Shown here piece by piece: positions 1-9,177 of a DNA stretch of 64,000 nucleotides. Within the stretch, counting starts at the first letter, position 1, and every line of letters begins with the position of its first letter. The stretch comes from Micromonospora sp. WMMD1082 (lineage in GTDB: Bacteria > Actinomycetota > Actinomycetes > Mycobacteriales > Micromonosporaceae), in NCBI RefSeq assembly GCF_029626175.1, contig NZ_JARUBM010000002.1, positions 1,860,001-1,924,000 of the forward strand, in the 5' to 3' direction. The translations under genes and the position numbers were made by a program. The notes below the pieces were generated by a model. The model searched no databases and was not told the DNA's origin. It was given only the letters and a program-made list of their open reading frames with translations.

Positions 1-74
1 CGGGCGACGATCACACCGGCCCACCCTACCGGCGCGGGGGCCGCACGATAGCCGCCGACCGCGCACCCGGCAAT

Positions 75-120
75 GCCTGTGGACGAACCCGGGGTACGCC
101 CGCCGCCGGTTGTCCACAGG
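75..120. promoter_or_regulatory. Inverted repeat with two DnaA-box-like arms upstream of the ESX-like pair
   Basis: CCTGTGGAC (75-83) and GTCCACAGG (112-120) are exact reverse complements, and the pairing continues inward with one gap. The right arm contains TTGTCCACA (110-118), which matches the actinobacterial DnaA box; the left arm differs from it at one base. This lies about 70 bases before the first gene. It may be an operator or a DnaA-responsive site. Two boxes alone do not make an origin. Confidence 0.4.
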
Positions 121-187
121 GCACACCCGCACCGGCCGGCGCCGCCTAGCGTCGTCGGCGTCGTGGTGACGGGGGCGGGAGGATCCG

Positions 188-484
188 ATGGCGGACGAGG
201 AGTTGACCGTGCGGCCGGAGCTGCTGCACCGGGTCGGGCGGTCGCTGGGCGACACCGGTTACCGGCTGGCCCACGGGCCGGCCGGCGTGCCGGGGCTGAC
301 CGCGCCGGCCCGGGAATGGTCGGCGGCGCAGGCGCTGGCCGGGTTGGAGGCGGCCGTGCACGCCTGGTGCGGGCGGCTCGGTGCCCGGGTGGCGGAGACC
401 GGCGACGCGGTGCGCGCCGCCGCCGTGGCGTACGAGTCGGTGGACGCACGGGCCGCCGCCCGCCTGTCCACCGTGTCCCGATGA
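188..484 (+). CDS. Small ESX/EspC-like helical protein, putative type VII secretion target
   Basis: A 98-residue, alanine-rich, predicted all-helical protein with no signal peptide or membrane segment. Its length and amphipathic helical pattern fit the WXG100/EspC class of type VII secretion partners. A clear WXG turn is not seen (the nearest tryptophan context is REWSAAQ), so the family call is tentative. The ATG at 188 follows a strong GGGAGG site. The stop overlaps the next start as ATGA, so it is translationally coupled to the WXG100-hydrolase fusion. That pairing is the main support for a secretion-related role. Confidence 0.6.
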   Translation: MADEELTVRPELLHRVGRSLGDTGYRLAHGPAGVPGLTAPAREWSAAQALAGLEAAVHAWCGRLGARVAETGDAVRAAAVAYESVDARAAARLSTVSR

Positions 485-2100
485 CCGGGCCGGTGCCGAC
501 CCGGGCCGCATCGGAGCAGGTCGGCTACGCCCAACTCTCGACGGTCGACCCGGCCGCCTGGCGGGCCACCGGGACGGCCTGGGCGAGCCTGGCCGGCCTG
601 GCCGAGCGGCGGGCCGCGGAGCTTTCCGACGGCGGTGCGGCGCTGCGCGCCGGCTGGTCCGGCCAGGCCGCCGGGTCCGCCGGTGTGCGGCTGTCCGGGC
701 TGCGGGCCGAGCTGGTCGGGCTCGTCCCGGCCGCGATCGAGACCGATCAGGTCCTCGCCGAGTTCGCCGCGCGGCTGGTGGCCGCACGCGCCCGGCTGGC
801 CGCCGCGGTCGCGCTGGCCGCCACCGCAGGGGTGTTGATCGACCGCTGGGGCAGGCCGCACAGCGACCCGGCCCGGGTGCCGGCCGACCGCGCCGGCCCC
901 ACGGTGCTCCAGGTGACCACGGCCCTGCGGAACGCCCTCGACCTGGCCGCCACCGCCGACCGGGAGGCCGCCGACCGCCTCGGACAGCTCTCCGGGAGCG
1001 CCGATGCCGGCTGGGCGGCCCGGCCGCCGCCGCACCGGCCCGCCCCGCACGCCGACCCCCACCTGGTGCACCTCTGGTGGGCCGGGCTCACTCCGGCCGA
1101 GCGGCGCTGGCTGGTGGTGCACGAGCCCGAGCTGGTCGGTCGGCTCGACGGCGTGCCGCCCGGTGCCCGTGACCAGGCCAACCGGTCGCTGCTCGGCACC
1201 CGGCGGGCGGCACTGCTCGCGCGGTGGGAGCGGTTGCTGGCGCGGGTGCCCCGGGGGCCGTTGGAGGTGGCCGGGCTGCGTGGCACCGGGGCAGCCCTGG
1301 CCGGGCTGGACGCGCTCGCCGCCCGGCTGGACGCGCCCCAGCCGCCCCGGGCGTACCTGCTCGGGCTGGAGGTCGGCGGCGAGGGGCGGGCGATGGTGGC
1401 GCTCGGCAACCCGGATCGCGCCGCCGGCGTCCTGACCTACGTGCCGGGGATGACCGCCGGGCTCGACGACGTCACCGGCGAGTTGGGCCGCGCGGCGCGG
1501 GTGCTCGATCGCTGCGCCGAGCTGGCTCCGGGCGAGGAAACCTCGGCGGTGCTCTGGCTGGACTACGACGCCCCCGACTTCCTGCACGAGGCGGCCCGGG
1601 ACGGGCAGGCCCGCGCGGCGGGGGACGCGCTGCACCGGTTCCAGGAGGGGCTGCGGGCCACCCATGACGGTCCACCGGCCCGGCAGACCGTGCTCGGGCA
1701 CAGCTACGGGTCGCTGGTGGTGGGCACGGCCGCCCGCGATCACGGGCTGGCCGCGGACGCACTGGTCTTCGTCGGCTCGCCCGGGGTGGGGGTGGCGCAC
1801 GCGACCGACCTGGGCGTGCCGCCCGGGCAGGTGTGGGCCAGTACCGCGCCGGACGACGTGATCCGGTTGACCCGCCCGCCGGGCGACCTGGCCCGGCAGT
1901 CGCTGCTCGGCGCCTCCCCGATCGGGGCCATCGCGGGGTTGCTGGCCGGGCCGGGCGAGGATCGCTGGTTCGGGCGCGACCCCGCCGAACCGTCCTTTGG
2001 CGGCCGGACGTTCCCCAGCGGCCGGCACGGCCACACCGGCTACTGGCACCCGGCCAACCCGGCGCTGGACGGCATGGCGCGCATCGTCCTCGGCCGGTGA
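481..2100 (+). CDS. WXG100-like domain fused to DUF1023 alpha/beta hydrolase
   Basis: 539 residues. The N-terminal ~110 residues are helical and carry a WSG (WXG-type) turn at about W59, as in ESX substrates. The C-terminal half is an alpha/beta hydrolase of the DUF1023 family, with a GHSYGS nucleophile elbow placing the serine near residue 408, a later APDD acid region and a C-terminal HGHTGY histidine region. Family members are often exported or linked to type VII secretion and act as putative esterases or lipases; the substrate is unknown. It starts at the ATG overlapping the upstream stop. Longer in-frame starts back to position 73 are rejected because they run through the first gene and have no ribosome binding site. 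Confidence 0.8.
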   Translation: MTGPVPTRAASEQVGYAQLSTVDPAAWRATGTAWASLAGLAERRAAELSDGGAALRAGWSGQAAGSAGVRLSGLRAELVGLVPAAIETDQVLAEFAARLVAARARLAAAVALAATAGVLIDRWGRPHSDPARVPADRAGPTVLQVTTALRNALDLAATADREAADRLGQLSGSADAGWAARPPPHRPAPHADPHLVHLWWAGLTPAERRWLVVHEPELVGRLDGVPPGARDQANRSLLGTRRAALLARWERLLARVPRGPLEVAGLRGTGAALAGLDALAARLDAPQPPRAYLLGLEVGGEGRAMVALGNPDRAAGVLTYVPGMTAGLDDVTGELGRAARVLDRCAELAPGEETSAVLWLDYDAPDFLHEAARDGQARAAGDALHRFQEGLRATHDGPPARQTVLGHSYGSLVVGTAARDHGLAADALVFVGSPGVGVAHATDLGVPPGQVWASTAPDDVIRLTRPPGDLARQSLLGASPIGAIAGLLAGPGEDRWFGRDPAEPSFGGRTFPSGRHGHTGYWHPANPALDGMARIVLGR

Positions 2101-2107
2101 CCGGTCC

Positions 2108-2140
2108 GGGCCGTGGCGGTCCGGCGGCCCGCCACGGCCC
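2108..2140. terminator. Bidirectional hairpin between convergent genes
   Basis: A perfect 12-bp stem (GGGCCGTGGCGG at 2108-2119 with CCGCCACGGCCC at 2129-2140) and a 9-base loop lie between the hydrolase stop and the glmS stop. There is no T-tract, as is usual in actinobacteria. Position and strength support a shared terminator. Confidence 0.75.
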
Positions 2141-2146
2141 CGACGG

Positions 2147-4060
2147 CTACTCGACGGTGACGGACTTGGCCAGGTTGCGCGGCTGGTCGACGTCGTGTCC
2201 CCGGGCGGCGGCGATCTCGGCCGCGAACACCTGCAACGGCACGGTGGTCACCAGCGGCGCGAGCAGCGTCGGCGTACGCGGCACATAGATCAGGTGGTCG
2301 GCGTAGCGGACGACCGACTCGTCGCCCTCCTCGGCGATCACGATGGTGCGGGCGCCCCGCGCGCGTACCTCCTGGATGTTGGAGACGACCTTGTCGTGCA
2401 GCAGCCCGCGGCCGACCGGCGACGGCACCACGCAGATCACCGGGGTGCCCTGGTCGACCAGCGAGATCGGGCCGTGCTTCAGCTCGCCCGCGGCGAAGCC
2501 CTCCGCGTGCATGTACGCCAGCTCCTTGAGCTTGAGCGCGCCCTCCAGCGCCACCGGGTAGCCGACGTGCCGGCCGATGAACAGCACCGTCGACTCGGCG
2601 CGCAGCTCGCGGGCCAGCTCACGGACCGGCTCGATCCGGTCCAGCAGGTCGCGCAGCTTCTCCGGCACCCGGTGCATCTGCTCGACCACGGCCGCCACCT
2701 CGTCGGCGAACTTGACGCCCCGCACCTGGGCCAGGTGCAGGCCGATCAGGTAGCAGGCGACCACCTGGGTCAGGAATGCCTTGGTGGAGGCGACGGCGAT
2801 CTCCGGCCCGCCGTGGGTGTAGAGCACCGCGTCGGACTCCCGGGGGATGGTGGAGCCGTTGGTGTTGCAGATGGCCAGCACCCGGGCCTTCTGCTCCTTG
2901 GCGTGCCGCAGCGCCATCAGGGTGTCCATGGTCTCGCCGGACTGCGAGATCACCACGATCAGGGTGGACCGGTCGAGCACCGGGTCGCGGTAGCGGAACT
3001 CGCTGGCCAGCTCCACCTCGCAGGGGATCCGGGTCCAGTGCTCGATGGCGTACTTGGCCACCATCCCGGCGTGGTAGGAGGTGCCACAGGCGACGATGAA
3101 GATCTTGTCGACGTCGCGCAGGTCCTGGTCGCTGAGCCGGACCTCGTCGAGCATGATCTCGCCGGTCTCGGTGAGCCGGCCGAGCAGCGTGTCGGCGACG
3201 GCCTGCGGCTGCTCCGCGATCTCCTTGAGCATGAACCAGTCGTAGCCGCCCTTCTCGGCGGCCGAGGAGTCCCAGTCGATGTGGAAGTCCTTGCCGCTGG
3301 CGGGCTGGCCGGCAAAGTCGGTGATCTCGATGGAATCTGCGGTGATCAGGACGATCTGGTCCTGGCCCAGCTCGACCGCGTCGCGGGTGTGCTCGATGAA
3401 CGCGGCGACATCGCTGGCGAGGTAGTTCTCCCCGTTGCCGCGCCCGACCACCAGCGGCGAGTTGCGGCGTGCCCCGACCACCGCGCCGGGCACCGCCGAG
3501 TCCACGGCGAGCAGCGTGAAGGCACCCTCCAGGCGCTGGCAGACCACCCGCATCGCGGCGGCCAGCAGCTGCGGCCCGTCCGGCTGGCCGGCCGCGCGCA
3601 GATCGGCCAGGGCCGCGGCGAGCAGGTGCGCGGCGCACTCGGTGTCGGTGTCGCTGACGAACTGGACGCCGCCGTCCTCCAGCTCGGTGCGGAGCTTGGC
3701 GAAGTTCTCGATGATCCCGTTGTGGATCACCGCCACCCCACCGTCGGGCGAGACGTGCGGGTGGGCGTTGCGGTCCGTGGGGCCGCCGTGGGTGGCCCAC
3801 CGGGTGTGCCCGATGCCGGTGGTGCCGTCGCCGATGCCGATCGGGCTGGCGCCGCAGGCGCTCGGATCCTCGGCGGCCCGCTCGGAGAGCACCTTCTCCA
3901 GGTTGGCCAGCTTGCCGGCCTTCTTCTCGGTCAGCAGCTCTCCGTCGCAGACGACGGCGACGCCGGCCGAGTCGTAGCCGCGGTACTCCAGCCGCCGCAA
4001 GCCGTCGAGCACGATGCCGAGCGCCGGTCGGCCACCGGCGTAACCCACGATTCCACACAT
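2147..4060 (-). CDS. glmS: Glutamine-fructose-6-phosphate aminotransferase (isomerizing)
   Basis: Makes glucosamine-6-phosphate from fructose-6-phosphate and glutamine, the first committed step to UDP-GlcNAc for peptidoglycan. The 637-residue length is normal. It begins MCGIVGYAGG, so the catalytic cysteine is exposed once Met is removed. An N-terminal glutamine amidotransferase domain (about 1-230) precedes two SIS sugar-isomerase domains, and the C-terminus (PRNLAKSVTVE) is the conserved family ending. It sits about 2.5 kb from glmM, the next enzyme of the pathway. No glmS ribozyme is seen in the 156-base upstream gap, as expected for actinobacteria. Confidence 0.97.
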   Translation of the reverse strand: MCGIVGYAGGRPALGIVLDGLRRLEYRGYDSAGVAVVCDGELLTEKKAGKLANLEKVLSERAAEDPSACGASPIGIGDGTTGIGHTRWATHGGPTDRNAHPHVSPDGGVAVIHNGIIENFAKLRTELEDGGVQFVSDTDTECAAHLLAAALADLRAAGQPDGPQLLAAAMRVVCQRLEGAFTLLAVDSAVPGAVVGARRNSPLVVGRGNGENYLASDVAAFIEHTRDAVELGQDQIVLITADSIEITDFAGQPASGKDFHIDWDSSAAEKGGYDWFMLKEIAEQPQAVADTLLGRLTETGEIMLDEVRLSDQDLRDVDKIFIVACGTSYHAGMVAKYAIEHWTRIPCEVELASEFRYRDPVLDRSTLIVVISQSGETMDTLMALRHAKEQKARVLAICNTNGSTIPRESDAVLYTHGGPEIAVASTKAFLTQVVACYLIGLHLAQVRGVKFADEVAAVVEQMHRVPEKLRDLLDRIEPVRELARELRAESTVLFIGRHVGYPVALEGALKLKELAYMHAEGFAAGELKHGPISLVDQGTPVICVVPSPVGRGLLHDKVVSNIQEVRARGARTIVIAEEGDESVVRYADHLIYVPRTPTLLAPLVTTVPLQVFAAEIAAARGHDVDQPRNLAKSVTVE

Positions 4061-4216
4061 GAGTGGCAGCCTAACCAGTTTCGCTCACACTGTCTGCGCG
4101 AAAGCCGGGTAAACAATCACTGAACTTGAGCGATCGGGCGGAGTTGGTGATCGTGGTCACAAAGCACGCAGCCGGGGTCAAGCGGTTCCCCGGGTCGCAC
4201 CCGTACCCTGACGGGC

Positions 4217-5410
4217 GTGACGAGCACCGATCTCGACCCGCTGGTGACCCGGATGCGCCCGTTCGGGACGACGATCTTCGCCGAGATGTCCGCCCTCGCC
4301 GTACGGACCGGCGCGGTCAACCTCGGGCAGGGCTTTCCGGACACCGACGGCCCGCCCGAGATGCTCGCCGCCGCGACCGAGGCGCTGCGCTCCGGTCGCA
4401 ACCAGTACCCGCCCGGTCCCGGCGTACCCGAGCTGCGCGCGGCCGTGGCGGCGCACCAGCGCCGGTTCTGGGGGTTGGAGTACGACCCGGACGGCGAGGT
4501 GGTGGTGACCGCCGGCGCCACCGAGGCGGTCGCCGCGGCCATCCTCGCCCTCTGCGAGCCCGGCGACGAGGTGGTCTGCTTCGAGCCGTACTACGACTCG
4601 TACGCGGCCTCGATCGCGCTGGCCGGCGCGGTGCGACGGCCGGTCACGCTGCGCCCCGCTGCCGACGGGCGGTACGCCTTCGATCCGGCCGACCTGCGCG
4701 CCGCGTTCGGCCCGCGCACCCGCCTGGTGCTGCTGAACTCCCCGCACAACCCGACCGGCAAGGTCTTCACCCCGGCCGAGCTGGCCCTGGTCGCGCAGCT
4801 GTGCCAGGAGCACGGCGCGTACGCGGTCACCGACGAGGTCTACGAGCACCTGGCGTTCACCGACGCCACGAGCGGGCACGTGCCGCTGGCCACGCTGCCC
4901 GGTATGCGCGAGCGCACCCTGCGGATCTCCTCGGCCGGCAAGACCTTTTCCTGCACCGGCTGGAAGGTGGGCTGGGCCAGCGGGCCGGCAGCGCTGGTCT
5001 CGGCGGTGCTGCGGGTCAAGCAGTTCCTCACCTTCGTCAACGCCGCACCCCTGCAACCGGCGGTCGCCGTGGCCCTCGCCCTGCCCGACTCCTACTTCAC
5101 CGGCTTCCGCGCCGACCTACAGGCCCGCCGCGACCAGTTGATCAGTGGGCTCGCCGACGCCGGCTTCGAGGTGCTCCGGCCGGAGGGGACGTACTTCGTC
5201 ACCGCCGACATCACCGCGCTCGGCGGCACCGACGGCGTGGAATTCTGCCGTACGCTGCCGGAGCGCTGCGGCGTGGCGGCCGTGCCCACCCAGGTCTTCT
5301 ACGATGATCCCGAGGCCGGCCGGCGGCTGATCCGGTTCGCCTTCTGCAAACGGCCGGAGGTGCTGGCCGAGGCGGTGTCCCGGCTGCGGGGTGCGGGGGT
5401 GGATCGATGA
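4217..5410 (+). CDS. PLP-dependent class I/II aminotransferase
   Basis: 397 residues with the class I/II aminotransferase fold. The motif SAGKTFSCTGWKVGW places the Schiff-base lysine near K242. NSPHNPTGK and the N-terminal NLGQGFPD match the group containing kynurenine/methionine aminotransferases and the actinobacterial N-succinyldiaminopimelate aminotransferase DapC. The substrate cannot be decided from sequence. The GTG start at 4217 comes soon after a plausible promoter gap with glmS, and the stop overlaps the next ATG as ATGA. It therefore forms a two-gene operon with the threonine aldolase-like lyase. Confidence 0.9.
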   Translation: MTSTDLDPLVTRMRPFGTTIFAEMSALAVRTGAVNLGQGFPDTDGPPEMLAAATEALRSGRNQYPPGPGVPELRAAVAAHQRRFWGLEYDPDGEVVVTAGATEAVAAAILALCEPGDEVVCFEPYYDSYAASIALAGAVRRPVTLRPAADGRYAFDPADLRAAFGPRTRLVLLNSPHNPTGKVFTPAELALVAQLCQEHGAYAVTDEVYEHLAFTDATSGHVPLATLPGMRERTLRISSAGKTFSCTGWKVGWASGPAALVSAVLRVKQFLTFVNAAPLQPAVAVALALPDSYFTGFRADLQARRDQLISGLADAGFEVLRPEGTYFVTADITALGGTDGVEFCRTLPERCGVAAVPTQVFYDDPEAGRRLIRFAFCKRPEVLAEAVSRLRGAGVDR

Positions 5411-6516
5411 CCGACGGGTACGCCGAGCGGGTTCGCCGGCTGACCGCGCTGCACGGCTGCGACACGGTGCTCTCCGGGGTCCGGCCGCTCTCGGTCGCCG
5501 CGCACCTCGACGCGATCCGGGCGACCGCCGACGACGACCTGCTGCCCGACTTCTACGGCGAGGGCGGGGCGGTGGCGACGGTGGAACACCGGGTCGCCGA
5601 GTTGTTGGGCACCGAGACGGCGGTCTTCTTCCCCACCGGCACGATGGCCCAGCAGGTGGCCATGCGGTACGGCGCCGAGTTGACCGGTCGGAACGCCGTC
5701 GGCTTGCACCCGCTGAGCCATCCGTTGCTGCACGAGCGGGACGCGTACGCCCTGCTCGGCGGCGTGCGCGCGGTGCGGACCACGACCGCGCCGCGCAACC
5801 CGACCGCCGACGAGGTCGCCGCGCTCGACGAACCGATCGGCACCCTGCTGCTCGAACTGCCGCTGCGCGACGCCGGTTTCGTGCTGCCGACCTGGGACGA
5901 GTTGGTCGCCACGGTCGGGGCGGCCCGCGATCGGGGCGCCCGGGTGCACCTGGACGGCGCCCGGCTATGGGAGTCCGTCGTCCACCTGGGGCACTCGACG
6001 GCCGAGATCGCCGCCCTGGCCGACAGCACCTATGTCTCCTTCTACAAGTCCCTCGGCGGCATCTCGGGCGCGGCCCTGGCCGGCGACGTCGACCTGGCCC
6101 GCTACGCCCGCGCCTGGCGGCACCGTTACGGCGGCGCGCTGTTCCAGCAGTGGCCGGCCGCCCTCGCCGCGCTGCACGGGTTGGCTCACGAGCTGCCCCG
6201 GCTCGCCGGCTACGTCGCGCACGCCCGGGTGGTCGCCGAGGCGCTGGCCGCCCTGCCCGGCGCGCGCGTGTTCCCGGCGCCCCCGCACACGCATCAGTTC
6301 CGGTTCTGGCTGCCACACCCGGCGGACGCGCTCAACGAGGCGAACCTCGCCCTCGCCGAGCAGGAGAAGGCGTGGTTCGCCAGCGGCTGGCAACCCGCCG
6401 AGCTGCCCGGCCTGTCGGTTACCGAGATCACCGTGGCCGGCCCCGCCCTGGAGTTGGGCCCCGACCAGGTGACCGAGCTGGGTACCCGTTTCCTCCGCCG
6501 CCTGCCGGCAAGCTGA
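5407..6516 (+). CDS. Threonine aldolase / beta-eliminating lyase family protein
   Basis: 369 residues of the fold-type I PLP group that contains low-specificity L-threonine aldolase, which cleaves L-threonine or allo-threonine to glycine and acetaldehyde. The FPTGTMAQQ cofactor-phosphate segment and an SFYKSLGG motif with the PLP lysine near K214 are present. Sequence alone does not separate threonine aldolase from related lyases. The start overlaps the aminotransferase stop by four bases, which suggests coupled expression in amino-acid turnover. The last codons lie in a 15-bp unit that is repeated 25 bp downstream. Confidence 0.85.
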   Translation: MTDGYAERVRRLTALHGCDTVLSGVRPLSVAAHLDAIRATADDDLLPDFYGEGGAVATVEHRVAELLGTETAVFFPTGTMAQQVAMRYGAELTGRNAVGLHPLSHPLLHERDAYALLGGVRAVRTTTAPRNPTADEVAALDEPIGTLLLELPLRDAGFVLPTWDELVATVGAARDRGARVHLDGARLWESVVHLGHSTAEIAALADSTYVSFYKSLGGISGAALAGDVDLARYARAWRHRYGGALFQQWPAALAALHGLAHELPRLAGYVAHARVVAEALAALPGARVFPAPPHTHQFRFWLPHPADALNEANLALAEQEKAWFASGWQPAELPGLSVTEITVAGPALELGPDQVTELGTRFLRRLPAS

Positions 6517-6535
6517 TTCCCGCCGCCTGCCGGCA
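6496..6535. repeat. 15-bp direct repeat across the lyase stop codon
   Basis: CGCCGCCTGCCGGCA occurs at 6496-6510 and again at 6521-6535, a 25-base period. The first copy encodes the last residues of the lyase and the second is non-coding. The embedded TGCCGGCA is self-complementary, so the pair can also form a hairpin between these convergent genes. Confidence 0.7.
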
Positions 6536-6550
6536 GCCCTTCCTTGCACC

Positions 6551-7903
6551 TCAGGCGGGGCTGGCGGTGCGGACCTGGTCGGCGATGCGCTCGGCGATCT
6601 CGCGGGCCGTCTGCTCGGTGGCGGCCTCGACCATCACCCGGACCAGCGGCTCGGTGCCCGACGGGCGCAGCAGCACCCGCCCGGTCCCGCCCAGCTCGGC
6701 CTCGGCCCGCTCGACCTCGGCGCGTACGGCGGGTGCGGCGGCACCGACGGTGCGGTCCCCGACCGGCACGTTGATCAGCACCTGCGGCAGCTTGGTCACC
6801 ACGGCCGCGAGATCCGCCAGGGTCCGGCCGGTGGCCGCCATCCGCGCCATCAGGTGCAGCCCGGTCAGCACCCCGTCGCCCGTGGTGGCGTACGCCGGCA
6901 TCACGATGTGTCCGCTCTGCTCGCCGCCCAGGGCCAGTCCGGAGGCGCGCAGTTCCTCCAGCACGTACCGGTCGCCGACCTTGGTCTCGACCAGCCGGAT
7001 CCCCTCGGCGGACATGGCCAGGCGCAGGCCGAGGTTGCTCATCACGGTGGCCACCAACGTGTCCCCGGTCAGCGTGCCGGCCTGCCGCATGGCCAGCGCC
7101 AGGATCGCCATCACCTGGTCGCCGTCGACCTCGTCACCCTCGGCGGTCACGGCCACGCAGCGGTCGGCGTCGCCGTCGTGGGCGAGGCCGAGGTGCGCGC
7201 CATGGTCAACTACCGCCTGGCGCAGTGCCTCGATGTGGTTGGAGCCGCAGCCGTCGTTGATGTTGAGCCCGTCCGGCTCGGCGTGGATCGCGATGACCTC
7301 GGCGCCGGCCTCCCGGTACGCCGCCGGAGCCACCTCGGCGGCGGCGCCGTTGGCGCAGTCGACCACGACCTTGATCCCGTCAAGGCGGTGCGGCGCGGTC
7401 CCGGCCACGTGCTGCACGTAGTGGTCCGCGCCGTCGAGCAGGTCGTGCACCCGGCCCACGCCCGCACCGACCGGGCGCTTCCAGGCGGTGGTGGCGTTGG
7501 CCTCGATCGCCGCCTCGATCCGCAGCTCGATCTCGTCGGGCAGCTTGTGCCCGCCCGCGGCGAAGAGCTTGATCCCGTTGTCCGGCATCGGGTTGTGCGA
7601 GGCCGACAGCATCACCCCGAGGTCCGCCTTGGCCTCCGCGGTGAGGAACGCCACGGCCGGCGTGGGCAGCACACCGACCCGGATGACCGTCGCGCCCGCG
7701 CTGGTCAGCCCGGCCACCACGGCCGCCTCCAGCATCTCGCCGCTGGCCCGGGTGTCGCGACCGACCACGGCCAGCGGGGCGTGGCTGCGGTCCGACTCGG
7801 CGAGGGTGTGCGCGGCCGCGACGGCTACCGAGAGCGCCAACTCCGGGGTGAGATCGGCGTTCGCCCGCCCGCGTACGCCGTCCGTGCCGAACAACCGGCC
7901 CAT
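6551..7903 (-). CDS. glmM: Phosphoglucosamine mutase
   Basis: Interconverts glucosamine-6-phosphate and glucosamine-1-phosphate for peptidoglycan precursor synthesis. 450 residues with the four-domain alpha-D-phosphohexomutase fold. The motif SASHNP carries the phosphoserine near S102, a DGDADR metal-binding loop follows, and the C-terminal [12 protein letters not shown] phosphate loop is intact. The ATG at 7903 is preferred over a TTG nine bases upstream because GGAGG at 7917-7913 is correctly spaced to it, and [12 protein letters not shown] is the canonical start. It lies downstream of rplM-rpsI on the same strand but behind a terminator hairpin. Confidence 0.97.
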   Translation of the reverse strand: MGRLFGTDGVRGRANADLTPELALSVAVAAAHTLAESDRSHAPLAVVGRDTRASGEMLEAAVVAGLTSAGATVIRVGVLPTPAVAFLTAEAKADLGVMLSASHNPMPDNGIKLFAAGGHKLPDEIELRIEAAIEANATTAWKRPVGAGVGRVHDLLDGADHYVQHVAGTAPHRLDGIKVVVDCANGAAAEVAPAAYREAGAEVIAIHAEPDGLNINDGCGSNHIEALRQAVVDHGAHLGLAHDGDADRCVAVTAEGDEVDGDQVMAILALAMRQAGTLTGDTLVATVMSNLGLRLAMSAEGIRLVETKVGDRYVLEELRASGLALGGEQSGHIVMPAYATTGDGVLTGLHLMARMAATGRTLADLAAVVTKLPQVLINVPVGDRTVGAAAPAVRAEVERAEAELGGTGRVLLRPSGTEPLVRVMVEAATEQTAREIAERIADQVRTASPA

Positions 7904-7967
7904 ACCCACCAACCTCCGATGAAACTGCCGATGCGAGGAGAAATTGCCCTGTCAGGAAGCGACGGAA

Positions 7968-8011
7968 ACGGCCGGCCCACCTCCCTCGTCGAGGGGAGGC
8001 GGACCGGCCGT
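7968..8011 (-). terminator. Hairpin after rpsI
   Basis: ACGGCCGG (7968-7975) pairs with CCGGCCGT (8004-8011), and an inner CCTCCC/GGGAGG pair (7980-7985 with 7994-7999) extends the stem. It follows the rpsI stop and precedes glmM, so it probably ends or attenuates the rplM-rpsI transcript. Confidence 0.65.
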
Positions 8012-8040
8012 GCGTCAGAAGTACAAGGTGCGGCTGAAGA

Positions 8041-8505
8041 TCAGCGCTTCGAGTACTGGGGAGCCTTACGGGCCTTCTTGAGGCCGTACTTCTTGCTCTC
8101 CTTGACCCGGGCGTCACGGGTCAGGAAGCCGGCCTTCTTCAGGGCCGGACGGTCGTCGGGCTCGCTGACGATCAGCGCCCGGGCGATGGCCAGCCGCAGC
8201 GCACCGGCCTGGCCGGTGGTGCCGCCGCCGCGCAGGTTGGCGATGACGTCGAACGCCTCGGCCTTCTCGGCGGTGACCAGCGGATCCTTGATCAGCTGCT
8301 GGTGCACCTTGCTCGGGAAGTAGGCCTCCAGGTCACGCCCGTTGCAGGTGATCTTGCCGGAGCCCGGCACGATGCGGACCCGGACGATGGCCTCCTTGCG
8401 CCGACCCACGGTCTGGATCGGGCGGTCACCACGGGGCGCGCGGGCGACGGGCGCCGGCGCCTCGGTGGCCTCGGGGGCCACCTCGGTGGCGGTGATGTCG
8501 GTCAT
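8041..8505 (-). CDS. rpsI: 30S ribosomal protein S9
   Basis: 154 residues. The conserved core begins at [14 protein letters not shown], and the basic C-terminus ending in YSKR reaches the ribosomal P site. A variable alanine/proline/glutamate-rich N-terminus is usual in actinobacteria. The ATG at 8505 is chosen because it has a GAAGGAAG ribosome binding site; a GTG at 8529 overlapping the rplM stop is an alternative. It follows rplM directly, the usual L13-S9 operon. Confidence 0.97.
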   Translation of the reverse strand: MTDITATEVAPEATEAPAPVARAPRGDRPIQTVGRRKEAIVRVRIVPGSGKITCNGRDLEAYFPSKVHQQLIKDPLVTAEKAEAFDVIANLRGGGTTGQAGALRLAIARALIVSEPDDRPALKKAGFLTRDARVKESKKYGLKKARKAPQYSKR

Positions 8506-8525
8506 GCTGCTTCCTTCGCCCGCGC

Positions 8526-8969
8526 TCACTGCGCGATCTGCTTGATCTCGAACGGCACCGGCTGCTGCGCGCCGTGCGGGTGCTCGGCACCGGCGTAGAC
8601 CTTCAGCTTCTTGATCAGCTGACGGCCGAGCTTGTTGTGCGGGAGCATCCCCTTCACCGCCAGCTCGATGGCCCGCTCGGGGCGCTTGGTCAGCAGCTCC
8701 TCGTAGCCGACCTGCTTCAGGCCACCCGGGTAACCGGAGTGCCGGTAGGCGACCTTCTGCTGGCGCTTGTTGCCGGTCAGCGCAACCTTGCCCGCGTTCA
8801 CGATGACGACGAAGTCGCCCGTGTCGACGTGCGGCGCGAAAGTCGGCTTGTGCTTGCCCCGCAGCAGCGTGGCGACGTGGGTGGCCAGACGGCCCAGCAC
8901 GACATCAGAGGCGTCGATAACATGCCACTGACGCTCGATCTCACCCGGCTTCGGGCTGTACGTACGCAC
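8526..8969 (-). CDS. rplM: 50S ribosomal protein L13
   Basis: 147 residues, the normal length. It begins [20 protein letters not shown] from a GTG at 8969 and ends in the conserved PFEIKQIAQ. An in-frame extension upstream is arginine-rich, unlike the family, and is rejected. First gene of the L13-S9 operon. The roughly 200 bases upstream, to narK, should contain its promoter and leader; I could not fix a promoter there. Confidence 0.97.
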   Translation of the reverse strand: MRTYSPKPGEIERQWHVIDASDVVLGRLATHVATLLRGKHKPTFAPHVDTGDFVVIVNAGKVALTGNKRQQKVAYRHSGYPGGLKQVGYEELLTKRPERAIELAVKGMLPHNKLGRQLIKKLKVYAGAEHPHGAQQPVPFEIKQIAQ

Positions 8970-9177
8970 AGGTCTACCTTGTCTCGTCGTCGGTCTGGGG
9001 TCGCGCGCCGAGGTGACCAGGACTCCCCGGCCGGACCAGCGCGCACGAACAACCAAGCGTACCTCAGGCGGCACGCCCACAGATGTCGTACAACAGCAGG
9101 CAACGATACCCGCAGCCCTGGCGGCCGGTCAAAACGGGGTGCCGTCCGGCGCGCGATCACCGGGGAGATGACCGGGC

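Noticed and set aside
75..120. Replication origin suggested by DnaA-box-like sites
   Set aside because: Only two boxes, no AT-rich stretch, and no dnaA, dnaN or gyr genes nearby.
259..2049. Long minus-strand frame opposite the hydrolase gene
   Set aside because: The hydrolase has a catalytic GHSYGS motif and a coupled start; the antisense frame has neither motif nor start signal.
1997..4123. Open frame of about 700 codons on the plus strand opposite glmS
   Set aside because: It is the mirror of a certain gene in GC-rich DNA, rich in Arg/Gly/His/Val, with no ribosome binding site and no recognisable domain.
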